From positions 1 to 64,000 of the forward strand of contig DBBV01000013.1 in the NCBI GenBank assembly GCA_002292375.1: 64,000 bases of DNA, given 5' to 3'. Numbering within the stretch: position 1 is the first letter of the stretch; each line of letters begins with the position of its first letter. Below the pieces are notes generated by a model. That model ran no database searches. It was not told the origin of the DNA and saw nothing but the letters and a program-made list of their open reading frames with translations. This DNA comes from Methylococcaceae bacterium UBA975 (lineage in GTDB: Bacteria > Pseudomonadota > Gammaproteobacteria > Methylococcales > Cycloclasticaceae). The translations under genes were made by a program, and so were the position numbers. Positions 50,896 to 59,530 of the stretch are shown here, in pieces.

Positions 50896-51813
50896 ATGGC
50901 ACACACTAAACAACGCAAGGACATTATTTCCATTGCACCTGACGTCGACCACCGCACCCACCGTGGTGAGGGTTTGAACGATGATATCGCCGATTATTAT
51001 GACCAAAGTTATTGGGACTATAGAACGTCATGGATGAATGCAAAAAATTTAGCCATACATTACGGCTACTGGACAGAAAGCACCCGATCACACAGTGAAT
51101 CGCTGATCGAAATGAACGCTATGTTGGCCAAAACACTGGACCTTAAGGCCGGTGACCATGTGTTAGACGCGGGTTGCGGGGTGGGTGGTAGTTCGATTTG
51201 GTTGGCTGAAACGTTTGGGGTCAAAGTGACAGGGATTACTATTGCGCCTCAACAAATTGACCAGGCGATTAAAAATGCAAAAAAACGAGGGGTCGAACAT
51301 TTAGTCAGTTTTCAGCTAGAAGACTACACGCAAACGTCATTCAATGACGAAAGTTTTGACCATATATGGGGACTTGAAAGCGTGTGTTATGCGCTAAAAA
51401 AATCTGATTTTGTCAAAGAGGCTTTTAGGTTATTACGCCAAGGTGGTGGTTTTGCGGTAGCCGATGGTTTTGCCAATAAGCGGGAGTTGACGCCACAACA
51501 ATGGCGGCAGGTGTTGAAAGTTTTAAATGGTTGGTCGATGCCGAATATGGCTACAGCCGATGAGTTTAATGGCTATCTGTCGACGGTCGGGTTTTCTAAT
51601 GTTGCATATCGAGACATCACTGGCCATACCTTACCCTCTTCAAAGCGGCTTTATTACACAGCATGGTTAACCTACCCGATGGAAAAAATAATGAGTTGGA
51701 CGGGTTTAAGAAGCGCCGTTCAAAGTGGTAATTTTAATGCCTGCTTTGGTCAATACCACGTGTTACATAAAGGCATTGGGTGTTACGGGGTGTTTTCGGC
51801 GCGTAAGGCCTAA
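50896..51813 (+). CDS. SAM-dependent methyltransferase (UbiE/tocopherol-methyltransferase-like)
   Basis: 305 residues starting at ATG immediately after the previous stop. Motif I is VLDAGCGVGGSS; the later WGLESVCYALKKSDFVKEAFRLL and GGGFAVADGFA fit class I enzymes of the sterol/gamma-tocopherol/sarcosine group that act on small lipophilic substrates. The N-terminal IADYYDQSYWDYRTSW is also typical. It ends the five-gene operon, so the substrate may be a quinone or a lipid linked to the redox chain; this is only a suggestion. UbiE itself is less likely because the N-terminal part differs. Confidence 0.83.
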   Translation: MAHTKQRKDIISIAPDVDHRTHRGEGLNDDIADYYDQSYWDYRTSWMNAKNLAIHYGYWTESTRSHSESLIEMNAMLAKTLDLKAGDHVLDAGCGVGGSSIWLAETFGVKVTGITIAPQQIDQAIKNAKKRGVEHLVSFQLEDYTQTSFNDESFDHIWGLESVCYALKKSDFVKEAFRLLRQGGGFAVADGFANKRELTPQQWRQVLKVLNGWSMPNMATADEFNGYLSTVGFSNVAYRDITGHTLPSSKRLYYTAWLTYPMEKIMSWTGLRSAVQSGNFNACFGQYHVLHKGIGCYGVFSARKA

Positions 51814-51855
51814 ATCGGCGTTGAGTTTCTTGTGGCCGCACATTGTAGCGTCAAA

Positions 51856-53007
51856 TTATTGATTGTTGGGGGTGGCTTTGTAGATGCGACCGGCGTAATC
51901 ATCACTGATGTAGATATTGCCGGCTTTATCTTCCGCAAGGTCAACAGGACGGCCTAAGACACGACCATTGTGTTGTAAAAAGCCGCTTAAAAAATCCGTC
52001 TGCGCAATCGAGCCATCGGCTAAAAAAGACACAGCAACCACCTTGTAACCCGATTTTTCTGACCGATTCCAAGAGCCGTGTAATGTGATAAGTGCGGTGT
52101 TAGGTAAATGTGGGTTATGACGTAAAAATAGTAAACTCAGCGGCGCGCTATGTGCGGTAAAAAAATGTCGGGCTGGTATGGGCATTAAGCCGGAAGGTGG
52201 CTGTTTTCTAAACGTGGTGTCGATGTTGTTATTGCCGTAATAAAAAGGCCAACCATAGTGTTGCCCTTGATTGATTTGATTAAGCTCTTCGGGTGGTCTG
52301 TCATCACCCAGTAAGTCACGGCCATTATCAACCCCGTACATCAGGTGATTGACTGGGTGCCAATCAAACCCAACGGTATTTCTTAATCCTTCAGCGTATA
52401 ACGTTGGTTTACTGCCATCTAACTCATATTGCATAATACTCGCTCGCATAGCCGAACGTTCGATACAGACATTACAGCTAGAACCCACGCTGACCAATAA
52501 TTTATTATGCGGACTAATTTTAACGGTCCGAGTCCAATGGTTGCCACCACCAGGGAAGCTATTTTTGATCAGGGTGACCGGCTTGCCGCTAAATTTATGT
52601 TGCTGGCTGTCGTATGGAATACGTAACACGGTATCAGTTTCAGCTAAGTATAAAAATCCATCATGCAAGGTTAAACCATGAGGTCTATTAAGGCCTTCAG
52701 CTAACAGTAAGCGCTTGCCATTGGCGCTATCTTTTAAAATCAACGACAGCGTACCCTTATTAGGTTGGGTGATGATTAGATCCCCATGGCTAGTGACCGC
52801 CAAGGTGCGCACGCCAGGTAAATTATCAGCATATATCGACAGCGTGTAGTGTTTATTAATGCTTAGTTTGTTGATGACTTGCCCTGAGTCATCGGTTTTC
52901 TTGAAGGGAAGAGACAGCTTGCTCGCGTACGTTTGAGGGCAGTACTGGGCGAGCAACAGAGCACTCATTAAAAAAGAAAAAACAGCGGGTAAGCGGCTTT
53001 TCATCAT
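51856..53007 (-). CDS. PQQ-dependent sugar/sorbosone dehydrogenase-like protein
   Basis: 383 residues with a signal peptide (about 1-28, ending TYA). Six-bladed propeller segments include GLNRPHGLTL, NKLLVSVGSSCNVC, GVDNGRDLLGDD, HYGWPFYYG and LITLHGSWNRS, and a final RPVDLAEDKAGNIYISDDY. This is the soluble GDH/L-sorbosone dehydrogenase family; whether PQQ is bound cannot be seen. No pqq genes are in the window. It is downstream of the esterase gene by nine bases. Confidence 0.85.
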   Translation of the reverse strand: MMKSRLPAVFSFLMSALLLAQYCPQTYASKLSLPFKKTDDSGQVINKLSINKHYTLSIYADNLPGVRTLAVTSHGDLIITQPNKGTLSLILKDSANGKRLLLAEGLNRPHGLTLHDGFLYLAETDTVLRIPYDSQQHKFSGKPVTLIKNSFPGGGNHWTRTVKISPHNKLLVSVGSSCNVCIERSAMRASIMQYELDGSKPTLYAEGLRNTVGFDWHPVNHLMYGVDNGRDLLGDDRPPEELNQINQGQHYGWPFYYGNNNIDTTFRKQPPSGLMPIPARHFFTAHSAPLSLLFLRHNPHLPNTALITLHGSWNRSEKSGYKVVAVSFLADGSIAQTDFLSGFLQHNGRVLGRPVDLAEDKAGNIYISDDYAGRIYKATPNNQ

Positions 53008-53016
53008 TAAAGTCGT

Positions 53017-53859
53017 TTAATGTTGGGCGAAAAAACCCAGCATTAACGCATTTTTATTAGGCCAGTCGACATGTGTTCCTGGTCCCTCGCAATAGTAAGT
53101 TTGAGCCCCTGTTGAGGGGCACGCTTTATAGCGACGGCAGCCTTGCTGATCAACTGCCGTTAATTCCCCCGAACATTGATTGCAACTGGCCCACCAATCA
53201 GCTGCTTGCCTGCCAAACCCGTCGAAGTGTGAATCGTCGGTATTGTGAAACACCATAACGGCTGTCGGTGCAGGGCAGGGGTATTGCTGTAGGCTGACTG
53301 TGTCTAGCCCTGCTGCGCTAGGGGCAATGGCTGTTGGTTTGGCGGTTGAGTCGGGTAGAAAGCTTAAGGCGTGAGAAACGGTTCCACCATCAGAGTGGCC
53401 CGTGTAATAAACACGCTCAGGGTCGATACACCATTTTTTTTGAATATCCGTTGGAATGGAGGCGAGCGATTCAATCGCCTTGAGTGACAGTCGTATGTTA
53501 TTGGCATACGCAATAATGAAACCTTTTGCGGTCGCCTGTTGTGTTAAGTGAGTTAATCGCTCAGAGCGTTTTGCACTAGTTCCAGCTGGGGCAAAAACGA
53601 CCACTAACGGGTGTGCAACGGACGCCTGATAATTAGTAGGCGTACGCAGGTTATACCGGGCGCCCGTGGGCGTTATATTGTCATCAATACTACCTGCTGC
53701 ACCACTGGGAGCGGTGGAGCAGGTTTTATTGGCAGGTTCGAGGTAGTTATGGCTAGTAACTTGTAATAATTGAGGATCAACGCTAGGGCCGGCAAAATTG
53801 TAATAGCCAACAATCGCAACGATTAGAACGAGTACCAAAATCATACTAATTTGTCGCAT
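53017..53859 (-). CDS. Secreted PHB depolymerase/LpqC-like esterase
   Basis: 280 residues with a membrane anchor or signal (about 4-22). The nucleophile is in YTGHSDGGTVSH (Ser near 148) after WCIDPERVYY, the family pattern for polyhydroxybutyrate depolymerase and feruloyl esterase relatives. The HNTDDSHFDGFGRQ loop holds the Asp and the last His is near GTHVDWPN. Several Cys pairs (CSTAP, CNQC, GCRRYKAC) suggest disulfides and export. It is first of a two-gene operon with the dehydrogenase. Real substrate is unknown. Confidence 0.82.
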   Translation of the reverse strand: MRQISMILVLVLIVAIVGYYNFAGPSVDPQLLQVTSHNYLEPANKTCSTAPSGAAGSIDDNITPTGARYNLRTPTNYQASVAHPLVVVFAPAGTSAKRSERLTHLTQQATAKGFIIAYANNIRLSLKAIESLASIPTDIQKKWCIDPERVYYTGHSDGGTVSHALSFLPDSTAKPTAIAPSAAGLDTVSLQQYPCPAPTAVMVFHNTDDSHFDGFGRQAADWWASCNQCSGELTAVDQQGCRRYKACPSTGAQTYYCEGPGTHVDWPNKNALMLGFFAQH

Positions 53860-53936
53860 ACGGTCTCCTTGGTAAATCTAACCTTAGAACAACGGTGCAA
53901 TAATTCGTCGCCTGACTCGTTGGGCTAGTTTTATCA

Positions 53937-55001
53937 TTATTTAATGATAGGGTTTAGTTCTCCCGATTGGTAGCGGTTAACCATTGTTTCTAAATCAATA
54001 GGATTAATACGGCTCGCTTGACCCGATGTGCCAAATGCATCCATGCGTTGTTCACAAATAGCTTGCATGGCATCGGTCGATACTTTTAGAAACTTGCGCG
54101 GGTCAAAATCTTTTGGGTTTTCAGCAAGGTATTGACGAATAGCGCCAGTACTGGCTAATCGTAAGTCGGTGTCAATGTTCACTTTACGAACACCAAACTT
54201 TATACCTTCTTGAATTTCTTCAACCGGTACGCCATAGGTTTCGCCAAGGTCACCGCCGTGCTCATTAATTACTTTTAACCACTCCTGTGGCACAGAAGAT
54301 GAGCCGTGCATTACCAAATGAGTATTCGGAATACGTGTGTGAATTTCCTTAATGCGTTGAATAGCAAGGGTGTCGCCGGTCGGCGGTTTGGTGAATTTAT
54401 ACGCGCCATGACTCGTTCCAATAGCAATGGCTAAGGCGTCTACTTGGGTCTTTTTGACAAAATCCGCGGCCTCTTCAGGATCAGTCAACATTTGATCATG
54501 CGTCAATATACCTGCAGCACCAACACCGTCTTCTTCACCCGCTTCCCCTGTTTCTAAAGAACCTAAGCAACCCAGCTCACCTTCAACGGAGACACCGCAA
54601 GCGTGAGCCATTTCAACGGCTTTTTGGGTTACCTCAATATTGTATTGATAGCTACTGGGCGTTTTGCCGTCTTCTTCTAAAGAGCCGTCCATCATTACCG
54701 AAGTAAAACCCAGTTGAATTGAACGCTGACAAATCGCTGGACTAGTTCCATGATCTTGGTGAAAGACCACGGGAATCTGCGGGTATTGTTCCACCGCTGC
54801 GATGATTAGGTGCTTTAAAAAGGATGAGCCAGCGTACTTTCTTGCGCCTGCAGAACCTTGAATAATGACAGGACTATTCGTTTTAGCTGCCGCTTGCATG
54901 ATAGCGTGGACCTGCTCCATGTTGTTTGCATTAAACGCGGGAACGCCGTAGTTATTTTCTGCTGCATGATCGAGTAATTGGCGTAACGAAATTAAGGCCA
55001 T
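53937..55001 (-). CDS. fba: Class II fructose-bisphosphate aldolase
   Basis: 354 residues from ATG 55001 (AAGGAG seven bases upstream); the frame to 55043 adds 14 residues before a good site and is rejected. Zinc-binding motifs are visible: FHQDHGTS (about 83-90), VSVEGELG, and the later HGSSSVP. It has the long form of the enzyme typical of Calvin-type and methylotroph aldolases (about 345-360). It cleaves FBP to DHAP and G3P. It is preceded by a terminator for the phasin gene, so it has its own promoter. Confidence 0.95.
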   Translation of the reverse strand: MALISLRQLLDHAAENNYGVPAFNANNMEQVHAIMQAAAKTNSPVIIQGSAGARKYAGSSFLKHLIIAAVEQYPQIPVVFHQDHGTSPAICQRSIQLGFTSVMMDGSLEEDGKTPSSYQYNIEVTQKAVEMAHACGVSVEGELGCLGSLETGEAGEEDGVGAAGILTHDQMLTDPEEAADFVKKTQVDALAIAIGTSHGAYKFTKPPTGDTLAIQRIKEIHTRIPNTHLVMHGSSSVPQEWLKVINEHGGDLGETYGVPVEEIQEGIKFGVRKVNIDTDLRLASTGAIRQYLAENPKDFDPRKFLKVSTDAMQAICEQRMDAFGTSGQASRINPIDLETMVNRYQSGELNPIIK

Positions 55002-55118
55002 AAGAAATCTCCTTGTAAGGTAGTAGTGTCTCTTCCGATTCACTGTGTGAATGGGTTATTGCTGGATAGTTTAACTTTTACAGGCCTTATTTACTATTTT
55101 AAATAAACGATTAGGCAT

Positions 55119-55149
55119 AAAAAAACCACTACCCAAAGGCAATGGCTTT
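55119..55149 (-). terminator. Rho-independent terminator of the phasin gene
   Basis: On the minus strand CCATTGCC pairs with GGTAGTGG (55138-55145 with 55126-55133, G-U pairs included), followed by a run of Ts (As at 55119-55125). It lies 28 bases past the phasin stop. Confidence 0.7.
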
Positions 55150-55176
55150 TTAATTTGCCTACGCTGTGTTTGCGTT

Positions 55177-55500
55177 TTATTTTTTGTCAGTAGAAGACGG
55201 GCTGCTTTGTTTTATGATGTTTAATAATTGCTCGTTATAGTTTTGGGCATCTTTAAATAAGGATTGGCCGTCGGAGAGCATTTTTTCATAGCTGCTTTGA
55301 GCGAGCTCGATTTGCTCGGTGGTAAACTGTTTAAGCGCTTCAGGGTCTTTGATGGTTGACGCTGCTTTGATTCGAGCTTCGGTCAGGACGATATAATTTT
55401 TAGCAGATTCTTGCTGTGCCGCTGCGAGTTTCTCAAATTGAGTCTTATTTAATTCAATCAGTTTTTTAATTGGTTCAGCAAGTGCGTTAAAGTCATTCAT
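55177..55500 (-). CDS. Phasin-family protein
   Basis: 107 residues, almost all amphipathic helix, with FNALAEPIKKLIELNKTQFEKL and EARIKAASTIKDPEAL as signature segments of the phasin_2 family. Phasins coat PHA granules; some relatives act as stress-linked chaperones, and no PHA synthase is seen here. GGAG-like TTGGAG precedes the ATG by about six bases. It is one of two tandem paralogues. Confidence 0.85.
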   Translation of the reverse strand: MNDFNALAEPIKKLIELNKTQFEKLAAAQQESAKNYIVLTEARIKAASTIKDPEALKQFTTEQIELAQSSYEKMLSDGQSLFKDAQNYNEQLLNIIKQSSPSSTDKK

Positions 55501-55636
55501 GGGATGTCTCCAATGTTAATTTGTTGGTGTCAGTCTACACAGTTAAATATTGCACTGCAACAAATATTATTGCTTTTAATCCCCCTCGGTTTTCAGTCGG
55601 AGTGAGTCGCTTGGCTGACGTGGAATAAGAGACCCT

Positions 55637-55987
55637 CTATGGTTTTTGTTTGGTTTCTTGTTGGATCTGTTGCTTTAATTGCTGGGTGCTTTCTTGGAAC
55701 AACTGGATAACCTCGGCGTTATAGCCTGTCATCGCCTCAAATAACGCGCGACTATTATTGACCATGCTTTCATAATTACTTTGCGCCATCGCCATTTGTT
55801 CAGTAACAAACTGCGCTAAGGCGACAGGATCTTTAATGTCTGATGCAGATTGCATGCGCTGTTGCACCAGCAAACGGTATTCGTCAACGGCTTGTTTTTG
55901 TGCATTCATTAAGGTGTCAAAGTGTTGGATGTTTAGCTCAACAAGCTTTGAAATGGGTTGGGTAAAGCCTACTATGTTGTTAACCAT
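55637..55987 (-). CDS. Phasin-family protein (paralogue)
   Basis: 116 residues. VGFTQPISKLVELNIQHFDTL and QRMQSASDIKDPVALAQF match the neighbouring phasin in order and spacing, so the pair is a duplication. A Gln-rich tail (about 100-116) is added. It sits 16 bases downstream of pyrF, so read-through from that gene is likely. Confidence 0.85.
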   Translation of the reverse strand: MVNNIVGFTQPISKLVELNIQHFDTLMNAQKQAVDEYRLLVQQRMQSASDIKDPVALAQFVTEQMAMAQSNYESMVNNSRALFEAMTGYNAEVIQLFQESTQQLKQQIQQETKQKP

Positions 55988-56003
55988 AATGACCTCGCGG
56001 GTG

Positions 56004-56729
56004 TTAATTGCTTTGGAATATTTTTCGTATGCTGTCTTGAATAGCTAAAGCAGCTTGCCGAGGGTCTTTGGCGTCGCGGATGGGTCGCCCGACTACAATG
56101 TGGTCAGCACCATTATGGAACGCTTGCTCAACGCTAACAACACGTTTTTGATCGTCTTCTGGGCGGTTATCTACCGGGCGGATGCCGGGCGAAACGACTA
56201 AGAAATTATGCCCTAAGGACTCACGAAGCCCGGGTGCTTCAAGACCGGAAGAAATAACGCCATCGCAACCCAGTTCAATGGCACGTTTGGCTCTCGACGT
56301 AACGAGTTTTTCCACGTCACATTGAAAACCTAAATCGTCTAAGTCACCCCGATCTAAGCTGGTTAATACGGTAACAGCTAACACTTTTAATTTGCCTTTT
56401 TGTTCGGCTGCAGCTTGCATAATGGCGTTATTGCCGTGGATTGTAACAAAATCAACTTTTTTATCGCTCAGTTGTTTAACGGCACGACCGACCGTAGCCG
56501 GTACATCAAAAAATTTTAAATCAACAAAAATGCGTTTATTTTTTTCATTCAGCCAGTCAATGAGTTCAAAATAATCCCCTGACATAAACAGTTCAAGGCC
56601 AATTTTATAGAACACAACACTGTCCCCCAAGGTGTCAACCAGGGCTTTTGCTGCTGGAATATCAGGCACGTCCAACGCGACAATTAGGCGTTCATTAACT
56701 GGGATGGGCTTATTTGAAATCCATGACAT
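56004..56729 (-). CDS. pyrF: Orotidine-5'-phosphate decarboxylase
   Basis: 241 residues. The catalytic Asp/Lys array is in FVDLKFFDVP (about 71-80), with the strands LIVALDVP at the start, LAVTVLTSL, and VVSPGIRP and GADHIVVGRPI at the end. It removes CO2 from OMP to make UMP. It is transcribed into the phasin gene. A clear Shine-Dalgarno is lacking (ACGGAGTGACACAGTATG has GGAG ten bases away). Confidence 0.96.
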   Translation of the reverse strand: MSWISNKPIPVNERLIVALDVPDIPAAKALVDTLGDSVVFYKIGLELFMSGDYFELIDWLNEKNKRIFVDLKFFDVPATVGRAVKQLSDKKVDFVTIHGNNAIMQAAAEQKGKLKVLAVTVLTSLDRGDLDDLGFQCDVEKLVTSRAKRAIELGCDGVISSGLEAPGLRESLGHNFLVVSPGIRPVDNRPEDDQKRVVSVEQAFHNGADHIVVGRPIRDAKDPRQAALAIQDSIRKIFQSN

Positions 56730-56929
56730 ACTGTGTCACTCCGTAAAGTTGATGATAAAACGTTATTATAACCATCTACTAAGCGCTTAAAAGTACTTTA
56801 ATCGTGATGGTTTGCCTCAACAGCAGTACGCGCTAATCTACGACTCGGGCAATAAGCCTTGCGATAGGGCTAATGACAAGTGTGTAAAGGGTCGGTTATC
56901 CTAGTGTTTTATTTTTATTGAGTTTTTTA

Positions 56930-57505
56930 GTGCACATTATTTATTTACACGGTTTTTGTAGTTCTGCGGCCTCTTTTAAGGCGCAGCAAGTGAAGGGATT
57001 TATTGATCAACAAGAGGCGCATTCGTTATACCTCGTCGATTTACCTTATGCGCCGGCCGAAGCCATGGCCTTGGTGGAATCGCATATAGCCAGCTTGGAT
57101 GACCCCAATTGGGGCTTAATTGGTAGTTCATTAGGCGGTTTTTATGCCAGCTATTTAGGTGATAAGTATGGCAAAAAAGCGGTGCTAATTAATCCCGCGG
57201 TAAGGCCCCATTTATTATTAGAAGCGGTGTTGGGAGAAAATAACAATTACCATTCAAATCAAACCTTTGTCTTCACCAAGCAGCATTTGACACAATTGCA
57301 GGCCATGTATAGGCCACGCTTGCAACAACCAAGCGACATGTTGTTATTGAGTCAAACGGCGGATGAGGTTTTAGATTACCGACAGGGTGTGGACTATTAC
57401 CAAGGCAGTGAGCAAATCGTAATAACAGGTGGTAGCCATGCGTTTGATGGCTACGAGAAATTTTTGGATAAAACAGTTAATTTTTTAATGAATGGGGTAG
57501 GTTGA
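56930..57505 (+). CDS. yqiA: YqiA/YcfP-type alpha/beta hydrolase
   Basis: About 191 residues from GTG 56930, with GAG seven bases upstream; a TTG at 56918 has no site. It begins HIIYLHGFCSS, with nucleophile motif GSSLGGFYASYLG and a C-terminal His in GGSHAFDGY, as in YqiA esterases. It may hydrolyse short acyl esters. The stop overlaps the next ATG (TGATG), opening a four-gene operon with DUF2797, cinA-like and uup. Confidence 0.9.
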   Translation: MHIIYLHGFCSSAASFKAQQVKGFIDQQEAHSLYLVDLPYAPAEAMALVESHIASLDDPNWGLIGSSLGGFYASYLGDKYGKKAVLINPAVRPHLLLEAVLGENNNYHSNQTFVFTKQHLTQLQAMYRPRLQQPSDMLLLSQTADEVLDYRQGVDYYQGSEQIVITGGSHAFDGYEKFLDKTVNFLMNGVG

Positions 57506-58323
57506 TGATTTCAGGGCAAATAAAAAAAATGCGTGCAGTACTGGGGTCGCCAGTTGACTATTCGCTACCCATTGATAACGAGCAGATAGGGCTAAACCAG
57601 TATCTGGGTCAGCAGATTAAATTGTCTTACCTCGGGAATATTCAATGCTCTCATTGTGGTAAACAAACTAAAAAAAGCTATAGTCAAGGTTTTTGTTACG
57701 TCTGTATGACAAAGCTCGCGCAGTGTGATTTATGCATTATGAAGCCAGAAACCTGTCATTACCATTTGGGTACCTGCCGTGAACCTGAGTGGGGCGAAAG
57801 CCATTGTTTTCAAGATCATTATGTTTATTTAGCCAATTCATCTGGCTTAAAGGTCGGTATTACGCGGCATACTCAAGTACCGACGCGTTGGATAGACCAG
57901 GGTGCCACTCAGGCGCTACCAATTTTTAAGGTCAAGACGCGTCTGCAGTCGGGTGAAATTGAAATGGCGATAAAAAAATATGTGTCGGATAAAACCGATT
58001 GGCGAAAAATGTTAAAAGGCCAATCCGAGGCAAAAGACCTACTTCATGAAAGGGATCGTTTGTTGCAAGAAGCACAACAAGAGATTGATCAAGTAAAAGC
58101 GGCTAATGGCGAAGGGCAAATTGAACTATTAAGCGATGCCAGCGTGGTGGAAATTGAGTACCCGGTGCTTGAATATCCAGTTAAAGTCAGTTCATTAAAT
58201 TTTGATAAAACACCGGTTATTGAAGGGCGCTTGCTAGGCATCAAAGGCCAATACCTGATTTTCGACATGGGGGTGCTTAATATTCGAAAATTCAGCAGTT
58301 ACAACATTCAGTTCGATGCTTAG
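57505..58323 (+). CDS. DUF2797 zinc-cysteine protein
   Basis: About 272 residues from ATG 57505. A Cys-rich N-terminal half carries CSHCG (about 48-52), CYVC (about 70) and CDLC, likely zinc sites; the YVYLANSSGLKVGITRH segment resembles a GIY-YIG-like strand. Family function is unknown. It overlaps the cinA-like gene by eight bases and the yqiA stop by one, so it is translated with them. Confidence 0.85.
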   Translation: MISGQIKKMRAVLGSPVDYSLPIDNEQIGLNQYLGQQIKLSYLGNIQCSHCGKQTKKSYSQGFCYVCMTKLAQCDLCIMKPETCHYHLGTCREPEWGESHCFQDHYVYLANSSGLKVGITRHTQVPTRWIDQGATQALPIFKVKTRLQSGEIEMAIKKYVSDKTDWRKMLKGQSEAKDLLHERDRLLQEAQQEIDQVKAANGEGQIELLSDASVVEIEYPVLEYPVKVSSLNFDKTPVIEGRLLGIKGQYLIFDMGVLNIRKFSSYNIQFDA

Positions 58324-59524
58324 CTCAACCACAGCAAAGGCGATTATCTTATCGCAAGGCGACGAGGTGATAACCGGCGCCTTGGTCGATAGCAATGCCG
58401 CTTTTCTAGCGGACCATTGTCGTACATTGGGCTTTGATATTGTGCGACATATTACGGTCGCGGACGATATGGCTGAGCTTGTTCAGGTGCTGCAGGATAT
58501 TGATGGTATGGCCGACGTTTGCTTATGCACCGGTGGCTTAGGGCCGACCCAAGACGATTTGACCACAGAAGCCTTTTCAAAGGCCTTTAATGTGGACTTG
58601 GTGCTTGACGATGTCGCATTAAAAATGATGAGCGATTTCTTTGCAAAACTGAATATGACCATGGCTGCGGTTAATCATAAACAAGCGTTACTGCCTAAAG
58701 ATTCAACCCGTATCGATAATCATTGGGGTACAGCCGCTGGTTTTATGGGGCTTGGTCAACGTTGCCGATTCTATTTTATGCCCGGCGTGCCGTTTGAGAT
58801 GAAACAGATGATGGACGCGTTTGTGCTGAATGATCTGCGCGAGCAATTTAACATTGAGCCATCGCGATTGATTACCTTTAGAAGTATAGGAATGGGTGAG
58901 TCTGATATCCAACAGGCGGTTAATGAAATGAATATCGACCCGGATATTCGTATTAGCTTTAGGGCCGGCTTGCCAGAAAATGAATTAAAACTACTCTTTC
59001 CAAATACGTATTCTGATCAACAAATCAAACACTATATCGACGACATTGAGGCGGTGATGCGCGGCAGCGTTTTTGCTGTTGATGGGTTTAATCAAACGGT
59101 CAGTGGTTTGGCAGATTGTGTTGATCAGCTGATGCGTGAAAAGAAACAGTCGCTGAGCGTTATTGAAACTATTTCTCAAGGCGGGCTTGCTGCCCAATGT
59201 CACGCAGATTGGTTAGTGAAATCAGTAGTAATTCCCCAGCGCTCTGGCATAATGTCGCGGCTTGACAACGAACCGTTATACACCGATGAGTCTATCGCGA
59301 TTAAGCTCGCGCAAAAAGAACACGCTAAACACACGGCTGAACTAACGCTAGTACAATTATTTGAAACTGACGATGACGCCGGTGTTAACGTTTACACCGC
59401 GATTATGGGTGCCCAATATCCCCTGTCTAGTAGTAAAACGGTCCGTGGACGGCCACAACGACAACAAATCGTTGCCGCCGCCATGGCGCTCAACCTTTTA
59501 AGAAAATACCTACTAGGTCTGTAA
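58316..59524 (+). CDS. CinA-like protein (MoaB/Mog domain plus degenerate C-domain)
   Basis: 402 residues. The N-terminal domain has TGGLGPTQDD (about 80-89) and the GDEVITGALVDSN start of CinA/MoaB proteins. In PncC-type C-domains the nicotinamide-nucleotide deamidase has ESCTGG; here that position reads ETISQGG, so deamidase activity is doubtful. The FMGLGQRCRFYFMPGVPFEMKQMM motif is the normal link between domains. It likely keeps an ADP-ribose pyrophosphatase-type or scavenging role. It precedes uup by six bases. Confidence 0.85.
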   Translation: MLSSTTAKAIILSQGDEVITGALVDSNAAFLADHCRTLGFDIVRHITVADDMAELVQVLQDIDGMADVCLCTGGLGPTQDDLTTEAFSKAFNVDLVLDDVALKMMSDFFAKLNMTMAAVNHKQALLPKDSTRIDNHWGTAAGFMGLGQRCRFYFMPGVPFEMKQMMDAFVLNDLREQFNIEPSRLITFRSIGMGESDIQQAVNEMNIDPDIRISFRAGLPENELKLLFPNTYSDQQIKHYIDDIEAVMRGSVFAVDGFNQTVSGLADCVDQLMREKKQSLSVIETISQGGLAAQCHADWLVKSVVIPQRSGIMSRLDNEPLYTDESIAIKLAQKEHAKHTAELTLVQLFETDDDAGVNVYTAIMGAQYPLSSSKTVRGRPQRQQIVAAAMALNLLRKYLLGL

Positions 59525-59530
59525 AAAAAT

